Assembly (NCBI GenBank): GCA_910574835.1
Contig: CAJTDE010000016.1
Location: 27,966 to 91,965 of the forward strand
DNA: 64,000 nucleotides
Direction: 5' to 3'
Source: Clostridia bacterium
GTDB taxonomy: Bacteria; Bacillota; Clostridia; Lachnospirales; Lachnospiraceae
Made by a program: the position numbers and the translations under genes. The notes below the pieces were generated by a model. The model made no database searches. It was not told the DNA's origin and saw nothing but the letters and a program-made list of their open reading frames with translations. This document shows, in pieces, positions 47,467 through 55,651 of the stretch (positions are counted from its first letter, which is position 1; each line of letters starts with the position of its first letter).

Positions 47467-50199
47467 TTACCACATTCTTGTTTCAATAAAATAATTGTTG
47501 CTTTTTTTATTTTCATAGCAATTAAATTCTATTGAGCCTTCTATGTTGCAATAATCAATTTTATTTTTAATATGTAACTGAAAATTATAATTTATTAAGT
47601 GATAATAACCTTTCATTAATTCATTATACATAAATTGATTACGGGGGGTTTCTGAAAAATATGGATCGCTCCTTATTTTTTCAAGGTAGTACAAAGATTT
47701 TTCTTCATCTCCTAAAACCAAAAAGCATGCAGCAAGTTTAAAATAGCTTTTTTTTGTAATATTTTTAAATCCATATTTTCTAACATTAAAAACAGCATTT
47801 ACTAATTTTTTTATACAAAGATGGCGATCGTTTTGAGTTGCCAATATAAATTCAATATATGATTTTTCAATTAAACAATCATAGTATCTTCTAAGTTCTT
47901 TCTTTTCTTTAGATAAACACTCTAAAAGTTCAAAAGCTTTCATTATTCTTTCGTAAGCAGTATTGATATCTTTATAATATAATCCTCTGGCACTGTCCAT
48001 ATATGCAAATGCTCTATAATTATTTAATTTAACAATATTTAAATTAGTTTTATAAGTCTTTTCGGCATCTTCATATTGCCCTAACAAATATTGAGTTACC
48101 ATTTTTCTGTTTAGGCAATTATAGTATGGGTAGAATTCTCTCTCTTCTGAGACTGTAGATAAATCGTCAAAAAAATAGGTATTTATTGTATTATCAATTT
48201 CCTGTATTAAATCATTCACATCTAATAGCCAAAAATTTATATTAAAGACTTCTGTTAAAGCTTCTAATCCTCTATTCAAAAATATAGTATCTTTTCTTGT
48301 CAAAATCTTCTCAGCTACACCCTTAAAGATTTTCCTGGATTCAACTATAGATCCACAGTGGTTTAATTCATCTGCCTCTTTATATTTATCATCAATATAT
48401 TGTTCCAGAACTACGTTTTTATCTTGGTGTAAAATTTTAGAATACTGATGCGCCATGGCAAAATCCGTACGAATATAATAAATGTCGCGTAATTGACGGA
48501 TTGTTTTAAAGTATAATTTACTTGAAATAGAATGTTCCAATAGCAAAATGAAATCTAGTACTCTTGATGAAGATATTTGCTTTGATACAATCTCAATAAT
48601 TTTTTCCAAAAATATCTCTAAATCTTTAGGTTTTTTTGCCAATACATAAGATTTTATGTCTTGTATATTTAAACTAACACTGGGAAAATATAAAGATTCA
48701 TCAATATCCATTATTATAGGCTTATTTTCAATTGATAATAAATTAGAACCAAAGTTTTCGCTCTGAATTCCTGTATTAATAATGCCAATAAGTGCCGTTT
48801 CGTCATCAAGACAGTTATCGACAAGTTTCCTTTTTCTATCTTGAAAAATCATAAAATCATTATTCTTATATGTAGAAAAAATTGTTTGTATTTTTTCTAA
48901 AATTTCTTTTTGAACATCCTCTAAAATATTACTGTTTTCTATAATATATATTGTATTTTTTGAATTTTCATATAGCAAAAATAAATTTTCAAATTTATCA
49001 GCAGCATAATTTAAAAAATCATTAGATAATGAATCGTTGAAGATTCCTAAAATTATATTTTCAAAATATTCAGGATAATCGCAAAGATATAAATTATCTT
49101 TTAATAAAATTTCATCCAATTCAAAATAATCTACACCTGTAACCATATGAGATAGTAATCTGCATAATAATGTAGAGTTATTATAATATCTTTCATCAAA
49201 ATGAATATATAGGAATCCAAAATTTGGTCTGTTATACAAATAGGGGGCAACGTAACATGTTCTTAATATTCTGTTTTGCTTACTGATATTTTCGACTATT
49301 TTCTTTTCAATATTTATTAAGCTATCCATATTATATATTTGTTGGTATTCAATTATAACTGGAAAGACACCCTTTAAATTATTCAATTCATAGATAATAT
49401 TATAATCTCTTTGAGAATCAGTAATTTCTTTTATTATGATCTGAAATTCAATAATAGAATATCCCTGATAAACATTACATTTAAAAGAGTTTTCAGTCAA
49501 ATTTGAAATTTTGCTTTTTTTATTAAGATAGCTTAAATTTTTTAAAGATATATCGCTGGTTATTGCAAACGATTTTCCTAAATCTATTTGAAATTTTGCT
49601 TTTTCTTCATGAACAAATAAAGCAATATTAACTTTATATACATTATTAGGCACAAAACTTTTTATAATGGTTAAATGATTTTGTGTTACATCGTCAAAAA
49701 AGAACAACTTAATTTCGCTATTATATGTAAAATCAAAAGGCCTCTTTTCGATTTTATCTAAAATTGTAGCTATATCAACATTCATATTAAAGGTTGACAA
49801 TTGGCGGTGAGTTTTAGAATACCATTCGTTTAAGATAAGTCTATTAATACAATAAACATTAGCAATAGGTTTTGCGGTCATTTGATAACTTCTAATAACA
49901 TATGACAAAGGAATAAAAGCAGAGGTAACTAACAATATATCATTTACAGAATTTATTAATTTAGCAGATACTAACGTAGGATCCCATTGAGAGCGCGAAA
50001 TTGTTTTATTATGCTTTTTAGAATGTTTAGCCTCTCCCCATTTATCCCAATTCCCTGCTTTGGCATAAAAATCATGGTTATCATCTCTGGTAGATGTAGT
50101 TAATTGCCATTTATATGCTGGAAACATATCATTAGCAAAATTGCAAGCAATTATTTCAAACTCTCGTGAAGTAAGTCTTTCCCATTTATATTCTATCAC
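47467..50199 (-). CDS. 910-residue protein with PD-(D/E)xK-like N-terminus and TPR-like C-terminus
   Basis: I do not recognise the full-length family. The first ~100 residues look like a restriction-endonuclease fold of the Mrr type: SREFEIIACNF, acidic DDNHDFYA (39-46), then WGEAKHSKK with the E-x-K pair (~56-58) and SRSQWDPTL. The middle (~100-560) has no recognised domain and no P-loop. The C-terminal ~300 residues are helical with TPR-like repeats (YEDAEKTYKTNLNIVKLNN; AFELLECLSKEKKELRRYY). GTG start with AAGGAAT upstream. Very AT-rich. The N-terminal nuclease plus C-terminal repeat sensor, in a defence island, suggests a single-gene anti-phage effector, but this is inference. Confidence 0.75.
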   Translation of the reverse strand: MIEYKWERLTSREFEIIACNFANDMFPAYKWQLTTSTRDDNHDFYAKAGNWDKWGEAKHSKKHNKTISRSQWDPTLVSAKLINSVNDILLVTSAFIPLSYVIRSYQMTAKPIANVYCINRLILNEWYSKTHRQLSTFNMNVDIATILDKIEKRPFDFTYNSEIKLFFFDDVTQNHLTIIKSFVPNNVYKVNIALFVHEEKAKFQIDLGKSFAITSDISLKNLSYLNKKSKISNLTENSFKCNVYQGYSIIEFQIIIKEITDSQRDYNIIYELNNLKGVFPVIIEYQQIYNMDSLINIEKKIVENISKQNRILRTCYVAPYLYNRPNFGFLYIHFDERYYNNSTLLCRLLSHMVTGVDYFELDEILLKDNLYLCDYPEYFENIILGIFNDSLSNDFLNYAADKFENLFLLYENSKNTIYIIENSNILEDVQKEILEKIQTIFSTYKNNDFMIFQDRKRKLVDNCLDDETALIGIINTGIQSENFGSNLLSIENKPIIMDIDESLYFPSVSLNIQDIKSYVLAKKPKDLEIFLEKIIEIVSKQISSSRVLDFILLLEHSISSKLYFKTIRQLRDIYYIRTDFAMAHQYSKILHQDKNVVLEQYIDDKYKEADELNHCGSIVESRKIFKGVAEKILTRKDTIFLNRGLEALTEVFNINFWLLDVNDLIQEIDNTINTYFFDDLSTVSEEREFYPYYNCLNRKMVTQYLLGQYEDAEKTYKTNLNIVKLNNYRAFAYMDSARGLYYKDINTAYERIMKAFELLECLSKEKKELRRYYDCLIEKSYIEFILATQNDRHLCIKKLVNAVFNVRKYGFKNITKKSYFKLAACFLVLGDEEKSLYYLEKIRSDPYFSETPRNQFMYNELMKGYYHLINYNFQLHIKNKIDYCNIEGSIEFNCYENKKSNNYFIETRMW

Positions 50200-50259
50200 T
50201 GTTATATTCCTTATGATTTAACTTATAAATACCAAATTCAACCAAAATCTTTAATATAA

Positions 50260-50278
50260 ATAATCTAGTATTATCCTT
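50260..50278 (-). repeat. 19-bp inverted repeat, right copy
   Basis: ATAATCTAGTATTATCCTT, exact inverse of 46093-46111, 61 bases upstream of the GTG of the 910-residue gene. Could be a common operator or the end of a 4.2-kb mobile module holding the glycosyltransferase and nuclease-TPR genes. Confidence 0.85.
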
Positions 50279-50333
50279 TATTTGTCTCTATTATATCTTC
50301 CCCCTCCTTGCATTTCAACCAGCATTTACCAAA

Positions 50334-50411
50334 TTGGCACAAAAAAGGCGCTATTTCCGCAAAAACTGGCACAGCATTGCGATTTACAGGGAAATTTCCC
50401 CATGCTATAAT
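50334..50411 (+). promoter_or_regulatory. Regulatory cassette 1: phased TGGCAC repeats and promoter of the pilin block
   Basis: TGGCAC at 50335 and 50367, 32 bases apart, with a degenerate copy (AGGCGC) between at 50346. The promoter follows: TTTACA (50383), 17-base spacer, TATAAT (50406). The spacer holds GGGAAATTTCCC, a perfect palindrome. A 25-base stretch starting at 50367 (TGGCACAGCATTGCGATTTA...) is identical to that in the second cassette at 62636. Repeats and palindrome suggest two different regulator sites. Confidence 0.85.
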
Positions 50412-50461
50412 GGTCATGCTTAAAGCTGTACCCAAAAGCGGGTATCCATTTCACCCAGGGA

Positions 50462-50492
50462 AACATCTGTCAACTGCAGGTGTTCTTTTTTT
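50462..50492 (+). terminator. First leader terminator of cassette 1
   Basis: AACATCTG pairs with CAGGTGTT (one G-U) around a 7-base loop, then CTTTTTTT. It lies ~45 bases after the expected transcription start and ~100 before the gene, so transcription must pass it: an attenuator or the 3' end of a short RNA. Confidence 0.78.
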
Positions 50493-50531
50493 ACCCAAAA
50501 CCTTTTCACCCATGCAGCACTGCATGGCAGG

Positions 50532-50566
50532 AGCCGGGAGCCTTTCAAAGGGGCTGCCGGCTTTTT
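50532..50566 (+). terminator. Second leader terminator of cassette 1
   Basis: AGCCGGGAGCC pairs with GGCTGCCGGCT (one mismatch) then TTTTT. A small perfect palindrome CATGCAG-CA-CTGCATG (50511-50526) precedes it. It ends 27 bases before the TTG start of the pilin gene. Confidence 0.78.
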
Positions 50567-50592
50567 CAATCCAACATACAGGAGGTAAATCA

Positions 50593-50985
50593 TTGAAAAA
50601 CAAAGAAAATCGTAAGCCCACCGCAAAACCGGGGTCCGGAAAGAAATTCCGCATCCCCCGCCAGAAGCTCCTGACGGGAGCCGCCGCTTTCCTCTATTTC
50701 TTCGCCCTGTGCACAAACCATGCCTATGCCACGGATATGTGGACCAAAGCGGATACCATTATGAAGGATGTCTACGGGAAAATCGTGGGTATCTCCACCA
50801 TTGCCGCTATCGTGACCGCATCCGTCGCCCTGCTCCTGATGAATTTTTCCAAATCCGGGAAGACCGTGGATGAATCCCGCGCATGGCTCAAGCGCATCGC
50901 CATCTCCTGGGTTATCTTAAACGGGCTTGGCTTCATCCTCGCCTATGTCAGCCCGTTCTTTGCAGACGGCAAATGGAACGGATGA
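50593..50985 (+). CDS. VirB2/TrbC-like conjugative pilin
   Basis: 130 residues. TTG start with GGAGG 7 bases upstream; an ORF extension further upstream lacks support. Signal peptide ending NHAYA, then two hydrophobic segments (GISTIAAIVTASVALLLMNF and WVILNGLGFILAYV) around a short polar loop, the classical pilin subunit of type IV secretion. It lies directly before the VirB6-like reading frame, as expected in a transfer module. Confidence 0.8.
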   Translation: MKNKENRKPTAKPGSGKKFRIPRQKLLTGAAAFLYFFALCTNHAYATDMWTKADTIMKDVYGKIVGISTIAAIVTASVALLLMNFSKSGKTVDESRAWLKRIAISWVILNGLGFILAYVSPFFADGKWNG

Positions 50986-51004
50986 CCGGAAGGAGGGATG
51001 AACC

Positions 51005-52045
51005 ATGGGAATTCTTGACGGCATTGTGGAATGGATCGCTGAGCAGGTGATGAACGGTCTTGACCTGATCTCTGTCTCCGTGCTGGGCGCCCTGGGATGT
51101 GACATGGGCACCTTCCTGCGGTATTTCCCCGCAGCCAAGACCATGTACCATATCTTTGTGGCCACCGCCATCGGGCTTGTCCTCCTAAACTGGGTATGTA
51201 TTACCTCAGACCAGGATTCCGCTTTCGACTTCCTCTCCTCCCTGTTCATGTCCTTCGTCTTTATCAAGCTGGTACGCTATGCGGACAAATACGGGGAGGA
51301 CGGGATGCTCCCTGTCCCGGTACATATCCTGGCGGACGAGCTGGCCAACGGCGGCTGCACCATTGCAGACCTGACAAAGAAGATCAGCACCATACGTTCC
51401 CGGCGGCTGTCCATCAGCTGTATCTTCCAGAACCTGCCCCAGATGCAGAACCGCTATCCGTTAAACCAGTGGCAGGAGATCATCGGCAACTGCGACACCC
51501 AGCTTTTCCTGGGATGCACGGATGAGATGACTGCCGAATTTATCAGCAACCGTACCGGGGAAGTGAGCGTGGCAGTCTCCAGTCAGGCAAAACAGTTAAA
51601 TACCTGGCGGGTTTCCGACTATACGCCGGAATACCGGGAAACCCACTCTGTCGGGAAGCGGAAGCTCCTGACTCCCGACGAGGTGCTGCGCCTCCCCCTG
51701 GATCAGGCGCTCATCATCCTGCGGGGACAGAAGGTGCTGAAGGTGGAAAAATACGATTATACCCTCCATCCGGAAAGCAGCAGACTGAAGCCATGCCGGG
51801 CCAGTGAGCATACACCGGCGTGGCGGCAGAAACCGGAAGAGGAGGAACCGGATTTCTCCGGACTCACCAGGCCGGAAGCCGCTCCCAGGAAGCCAAAAGC
51901 CGGAAAGAGGCCCGCTCCTTCAGCGCCTCTGAAGCCAGCTGCACCGGCATCTGTCGAGACCACCCCGGGAACAGTACCGGAACCGGCCCCTGATCAGGAA
52001 AGCTGCAGAATCATTCTGACAGACAAAAAATCCATCATGTCATGA
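51005..52045 (+). CDS. Chimera: VirB6-like N-terminus fused to VirD4 C-terminus
   Basis: 346 residues. Residues 1-~63 look like the start of a VirB6-like element membrane protein (MGILDGIVEWIAEQVMNG, and IFVATAIGLVLLNW). From ~65 the sequence switches to the coupling-protein core of VirD4/TraG: DQDSAFDFLSSLFMS, Walker B VPVHILADELAN, TIRSRRLSISCIFQNL and GNCDTQLFLGCTDEM, then a Pro/Glu-rich tail. The Walker A half of VirD4 and the rest of the membrane protein are missing. The junction is near 51194. The frame is intact, so it would be made, but ATP hydrolysis is not expected. A deletion, rearrangement or assembly join could explain it. Confidence 0.82.
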   Translation: MGILDGIVEWIAEQVMNGLDLISVSVLGALGCDMGTFLRYFPAAKTMYHIFVATAIGLVLLNWVCITSDQDSAFDFLSSLFMSFVFIKLVRYADKYGEDGMLPVPVHILADELANGGCTIADLTKKISTIRSRRLSISCIFQNLPQMQNRYPLNQWQEIIGNCDTQLFLGCTDEMTAEFISNRTGEVSVAVSSQAKQLNTWRVSDYTPEYRETHSVGKRKLLTPDEVLRLPLDQALIILRGQKVLKVEKYDYTLHPESSRLKPCRASEHTPAWRQKPEEEEPDFSGLTRPEAAPRKPKAGKRPAPSAPLKPAAPASVETTPGTVPEPAPDQESCRIILTDKKSIMS

Positions 52046-52079
52046 GTACATGGACACAAAAAAGAAAAGGAGAACAACT

Positions 52080-53369
52080 ATGCCTAGAAAAACAAAAACA
52101 GAAACAATCGTAACGGAAAACATGGAACCGAAGGAAGAACAGGTACAGATGCCGGATACACCGGAACCTGCGGAGAGCGTGTCAAAGGAAGTGGCTTTGG
52201 AAACAGAAGAAAATACCGAAAAACCGGAGAATACGGATGATATGGATGGCGTACCCGCTACGGAAAACCCGGATGCAGGCGCTGGGGAAGAAAATAATGC
52301 GGATTCTGACATAACTTCTGCTGCTGGACGGGACTTTACCCCTGAAAAGAAGGAACCCGCCTCTCCTCCCAAAGCAGCTGCCCCTGAGCAGACAGAAGAA
52401 AACGTTCAGCGGCAGGCACCTCCCCGGAACCGCCCGGTATCCCCTGCCCCTCCCAGAAGGCAGGCCCCCTCTTCCATCCTCACCCTGAGCACGGACTCGG
52501 AAGTGGAGACACAGGAAAGCCGTGAGGATATCATCTGGCATGAGCTGCAAAATGCCTACCGGACCAGGAAAATCCTGACCGGGAACCTGGGCGGTATCGA
52601 GCGGATGGAAGGCGGCGGTACCATCGCTGTCATCTACTATAAAGAAATGCGTGTGGTAATTCCTCTGGCGGAGATGATGATCAACCTGGTGGAAGACGAA
52701 TCCCATGATTATGGGGAGCTGGTGCTGCGTCAGAACAAAATTCTCGGTAATATGTTGGGCTGTGAAATTGACTTTATCGTCAAGGGACTGGATAACAGCA
52801 GCCGCAGTGTAGTGGCCAGCCGGAAGGATGCTATGTACAAAAAACGGCAGATTTTCTATTTGCCGGATGCGGCCGGAAACTCCCGTGTGTGTGAAGACCG
52901 TATCGTGCAGGCCCGTGTTATTGCCGTTGCTGAAAAGGTAGTCCGGGTAGAGATCTTCGGAACGGAATGCTCCATCCTTGCCCACGACTTATCCTGGGAC
53001 TGGATGGGGGACGCCACGGAAAGCTTCCATGTGGGCGACCAGATCCTGGTGCGTATCTTAAGCGTCAAGATCCGCTCCCTGGAGGACATCTCTGTCCGTG
53101 CCGATGTAAAGAGCGTGAATGGCAATACCAGCAAGGCCAACCTCGGCAAGTGCAAGATCCAGGGCAAATATGCCGGAACAGTCACGGACATTCATAAGGG
53201 CACTGTATTCGTCCGGCTCCAGATCGGCGTCAATGCTATCGCTCATAGCTGCTACGACAACCGGATGCCCGGTAAGAAGGATGATGTCAGCTTTGTGGTC
53301 ACACGGATCGATGAAGAGCGGAATGTGGCGGTGGGGTTGATTTCGCGGATTATAAGGCAGAATATCTAA
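52080..53369 (+). CDS. S1-domain element protein
   Basis: 429 residues. Start ATG 52080 with AAGGAG. The N-terminal ~150 residues are low-complexity, rich in Glu, Pro and Thr. C-terminal RNA-binding OB folds of the S1 type: CEDRIVQARVIAVAEKVVR (first, ~265-335) and KYAGTVTDIHKGTVFVRLQIG (second, ~360-428). Similar proteins are encoded in Lachnospiraceae conjugative elements; the partner RNA is unknown. Follows the chimera by 34 bases and ends at a strong terminator. Confidence 0.78.
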   Translation: MPRKTKTETIVTENMEPKEEQVQMPDTPEPAESVSKEVALETEENTEKPENTDDMDGVPATENPDAGAGEENNADSDITSAAGRDFTPEKKEPASPPKAAAPEQTEENVQRQAPPRNRPVSPAPPRRQAPSSILTLSTDSEVETQESREDIIWHELQNAYRTRKILTGNLGGIERMEGGGTIAVIYYKEMRVVIPLAEMMINLVEDESHDYGELVLRQNKILGNMLGCEIDFIVKGLDNSSRSVVASRKDAMYKKRQIFYLPDAAGNSRVCEDRIVQARVIAVAEKVVRVEIFGTECSILAHDLSWDWMGDATESFHVGDQILVRILSVKIRSLEDISVRADVKSVNGNTSKANLGKCKIQGKYAGTVTDIHKGTVFVRLQIGVNAIAHSCYDNRMPGKKDDVSFVVTRIDEERNVAVGLISRIIRQNI

Positions 53370-53374
53370 AACGG

Positions 53375-53420
53375 AGAAGCGGAGAGTGTATGTTTTCCTA
53401 TATACTATCCGCTTCTTTTT
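53375..53420 (+). terminator. Intrinsic terminator of the pilin-S1 block
   Basis: AGAAGCGGA (53375) pairs with TCCGCTTCT (53408), followed by TTTTTTC. Inner bases pair partly. Confidence 0.88.
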
Positions 53421-53451
53421 TCTTTATCAATCCTTATTCACTAAGAAACGG

Positions 53452-54198
53452 TTATGGGGTATTTCTACTAAGAATTCCTTTTTGTATTGCTGCCTCATCC
53501 ATCTCTAAAACTAATCCTGTTATTTTTTCTTTGGCATTTAATATTACGGAATAGTTTAGTGTAATATACTTTTTTTCATCATATGTAAACATTGGATAGG
53601 ATGATATAAAATCATCATCTGCCTTACCATCTGTATGAACCAATTTATGCCTAAGTTCTAAATAAGGCAGTGCTTCTTCAATTTTTGACTTATTAACAGA
53701 TAGGTCTATTTTATTGCATATTTTTGTGATTAAAGTTTTAGTGCTTCTTTCGCTTTCCAATGCTTGAATAATATCTTCTGCTATTTTCATTACTAAATCA
53801 TCCATAGATTGATATAAGAGAATATCCGCTGCTGAAAAATTAACCCTATGTTCACCCAGTAAACGTTGCGCTTTCGATCTCTCTTTACTTAATAATGCTG
53901 CTTCATAAAGCAAACTTTTTAAATAGGCAGTAAGCTCTTCAAAAATATCTTTAATGTATGCTGAGTATACAGTTCCTCTTAAATGATTAACAACAATAGT
54001 TCGATTTCTTCCGACAGCTTTCCTTGCTCCTAATAACGGATGTTTTTCTTCATCAATAAACTTAAATAATTTCCCCTCCTCAACAAGGAGCTTGTTTTTA
54101 TTTCGTGCAGTGCAAATAATATCTACCAATTCAATATCTTCTTCAAATGAATTTATTCTATTCTGAAATCTCAATGCATATTTAGATACACTGGGCAT
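53452..54198 (-). CDS. HEPN-like protein downstream of TIR gene
   Basis: 248 residues, start ATG 54198 with GAGGAG upstream. Helical throughout; the C-terminal segment has YLELRHKLVHTDGKADDDF, holding an Rx4H motif (Arg-His-Lys-Leu-Val-His) followed by an acidic patch typical of HEPN RNases and their relatives (RiboL-PSP-HEPN/MAE_28990 type). The N-terminal half has no recognised domain. It is 53 bases after the TIR gene, last in the minus-strand defence operon, so it may be a second effector or a toxin. Nuclease activity is inferred from the motif only. Confidence 0.6.
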   Translation of the reverse strand: MPSVSKYALRFQNRINSFEEDIELVDIICTARNKNKLLVEEGKLFKFIDEEKHPLLGARKAVGRNRTIVVNHLRGTVYSAYIKDIFEELTAYLKSLLYEAALLSKERSKAQRLLGEHRVNFSAADILLYQSMDDLVMKIAEDIIQALESERSTKTLITKICNKIDLSVNKSKIEEALPYLELRHKLVHTDGKADDDFISSYPMFTYDEKKYITLNYSVILNAKEKITGLVLEMDEAAIQKGILSRNTP

Positions 54199-54251
54199 TT
54201 TATTTATTCTCCTCGTAAATATCCGGATTATAATCTGTTCCACTTTTTACA

Positions 54252-55115
54252 TTATCGATATCTTTTTATCAACTCTTTTGCAAGAAGTATGACAATCTCT
54301 TCTCTACTGCAATTATTTGAATTAATGCATTGAATATCTCCCAGTTCAGGATAATGTTCTTTTAGTTCATCAAGAGTAATATTATGTAGCAATGGTAAAA
54401 CAATTTTTTGACCGCTTTCGTTTTGCTGATTTAAAAATTCACCAAGCTCCTTTTCAGTCCATTCCCTATCAAAAAAGTTTTTGGAAATCACAATTATAGC
54501 AAATTCAGAATTTGTCGTCCCATCCAAAATAACCTGTTTCCAGTTATCTCCCCACGACAAAACATCCGTATCATAAAATACATTGATGCCTAATCGTTTT
54601 ACCGCCATATTAAGAAGATCAACATATTCACTCTTATCCTTACTTGCATGAGAGATAAAAACATCGTACTGCTTTCGTATTACAGATTTCTTCTTCATCG
54701 CCGCTTCATTTTTCTTTTGTTGCTCATCGGCACGTTTATACGCACTCTCTTTATCAGAGAAATATTTTTTTCCACTTTCAGATAGTGTAATCATTGAACC
54801 TGTCACATAATTCATTACTGAAGACAGCATTCCATACATTTGGAGTGTTTCACATTCTAATGAAAACGAATCTTGCAAATATTGGGGTAAATCTTCTATA
54901 TTAAAGTTTACATAATTATTATCATTTCCATCATACTGCCCCAAAATGGCTTGCAACATATTTTCTGATTCCCTATCCATTACACGGAATCCACTTACAA
55001 ATTCAGCTCCTGCAACAATAGCCGATGCCCTATCACGTAACTGTGCTGCACGAGCGGCTTTCTGTTCTTCTTTTCTCTGTTTTTCCATAGCTCTTTCAAG
55101 TGGTGATTTACTCAT
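54252..55115 (-). CDS. TIR-domain protein
   Basis: 287 residues. The N-terminal ~140 residues are helical (Lys/Glu/Ala-rich start, then LSSVMNYVTGSMITLSESGK, winged-helix-like). The C-terminal ~140-residue TIR domain starts at YDVFISHASKDK. It carries the catalytic Glu in WTEKELGEFLNQQ and the BB-loop-like YDTDVLSWGDNW. TIR domains of this kind often cleave NAD+. AAGGAG before ATG. 45 bases downstream of cap3, so in the same transcript as the CBASS. It has no SAVED or STING domain, so it would not itself bind the CBASS nucleotide. Confidence 0.88.
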   Translation of the reverse strand: MSKSPLERAMEKQRKEEQKAARAAQLRDRASAIVAGAEFVSGFRVMDRESENMLQAILGQYDGNDNNYVNFNIEDLPQYLQDSFSLECETLQMYGMLSSVMNYVTGSMITLSESGKKYFSDKESAYKRADEQQKKNEAAMKKKSVIRKQYDVFISHASKDKSEYVDLLNMAVKRLGINVFYDTDVLSWGDNWKQVILDGTTNSEFAIIVISKNFFDREWTEKELGEFLNQQNESGQKIVLPLLHNITLDELKEHYPELGDIQCINSNNCSREEIVILLAKELIKRYR

Positions 55116-55159
55116 ATGTACTCCTTCTTTCTGTATATATTTTATAAAATTTCAAAAAC

Positions 55160-55651
55160 TTATTTTCGTTCAAAATCCTTCTCTTTATAAGAATACATTT
55201 TTCCATCCTTAAACATCATTAAACATGTAACCTGCTTTTTGGCGATTTCTCCAAAAATCAATAAAATTGGTTCTTTACAGTTAAAGTTTTTATCTTTAGA
55301 TATTTTCTTCATCTGCTCAATATCTGTATGGCTGGGATTAGGGCTGGAACCAGGATGCAGATGCCACTCACCTAAATAATATTCATTTCGCTCTTTCCAA
55401 TATTGTTGCAAAAGATTTCTTAAACCTTTAATTCCCCTATAGAAACGAAACCTGCCGGCTTTAGAATCTTCTGGAGGACCTGTAAATTCTGTTATAATAG
55501 CATTTTGAAAAGCAGAATCATAATGCCCAATGATGATACCGCCTGTTTCAACCTTTCTCAGGCTTTCTTTTATAATTGATAATAGTTTATGGTATGCCCC
55601 ATCCTCTATAAAAATCTTTGATTGTAATTCTGTATTTTCAAATTCTTTCAT
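55160..55651 (-). CDS. cap3: CBASS Cap3, JAB/JAMM deconjugase
   Basis: ~163 residues (start ATG 55651; ATG 55711 is an alternative). Mov34/JAB metalloprotease with ETGG (catalytic Glu), EWHLHPGSSPNPSHTD (His-x-His, Ser and Asp) and GPPEDS. Cap3 cuts the conjugate made by Cap2 to release or recycle the CD-NTase. Overlaps cap2 by 14 bases and follows it in the operon. Confidence 0.88.
   Translation of the reverse strand: MKEFENTELQSKIFIEDGAYHKLLSIIKESLRKVETGGIIIGHYDSAFQNAIITEFTGPPEDSKAGRFRFYRGIKGLRNLLQQYWKERNEYYLGEWHLHPGSSPNPSHTDIEQMKKISKDKNFNCKEPILLIFGEIAKKQVTCLMMFKDGKMYSYKEKDFERK

Noticed and set aside
50366..50382. Sigma-54 -24/-12 promoter (TGGCAC...TTGC)
   Set aside because: GG to GC spacing is 9, one short of the required 10, and a proper sigma-A promoter (TTTACA-N17-TATAAT) lies just downstream; TGGCAC is repeated with helical spacing and looks like an operator instead.
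52182..52985. 267-codon minus-strand frame opposite the S1-domain gene
   Set aside because: Shadow of the S1 gene on the other strand with no coding features.
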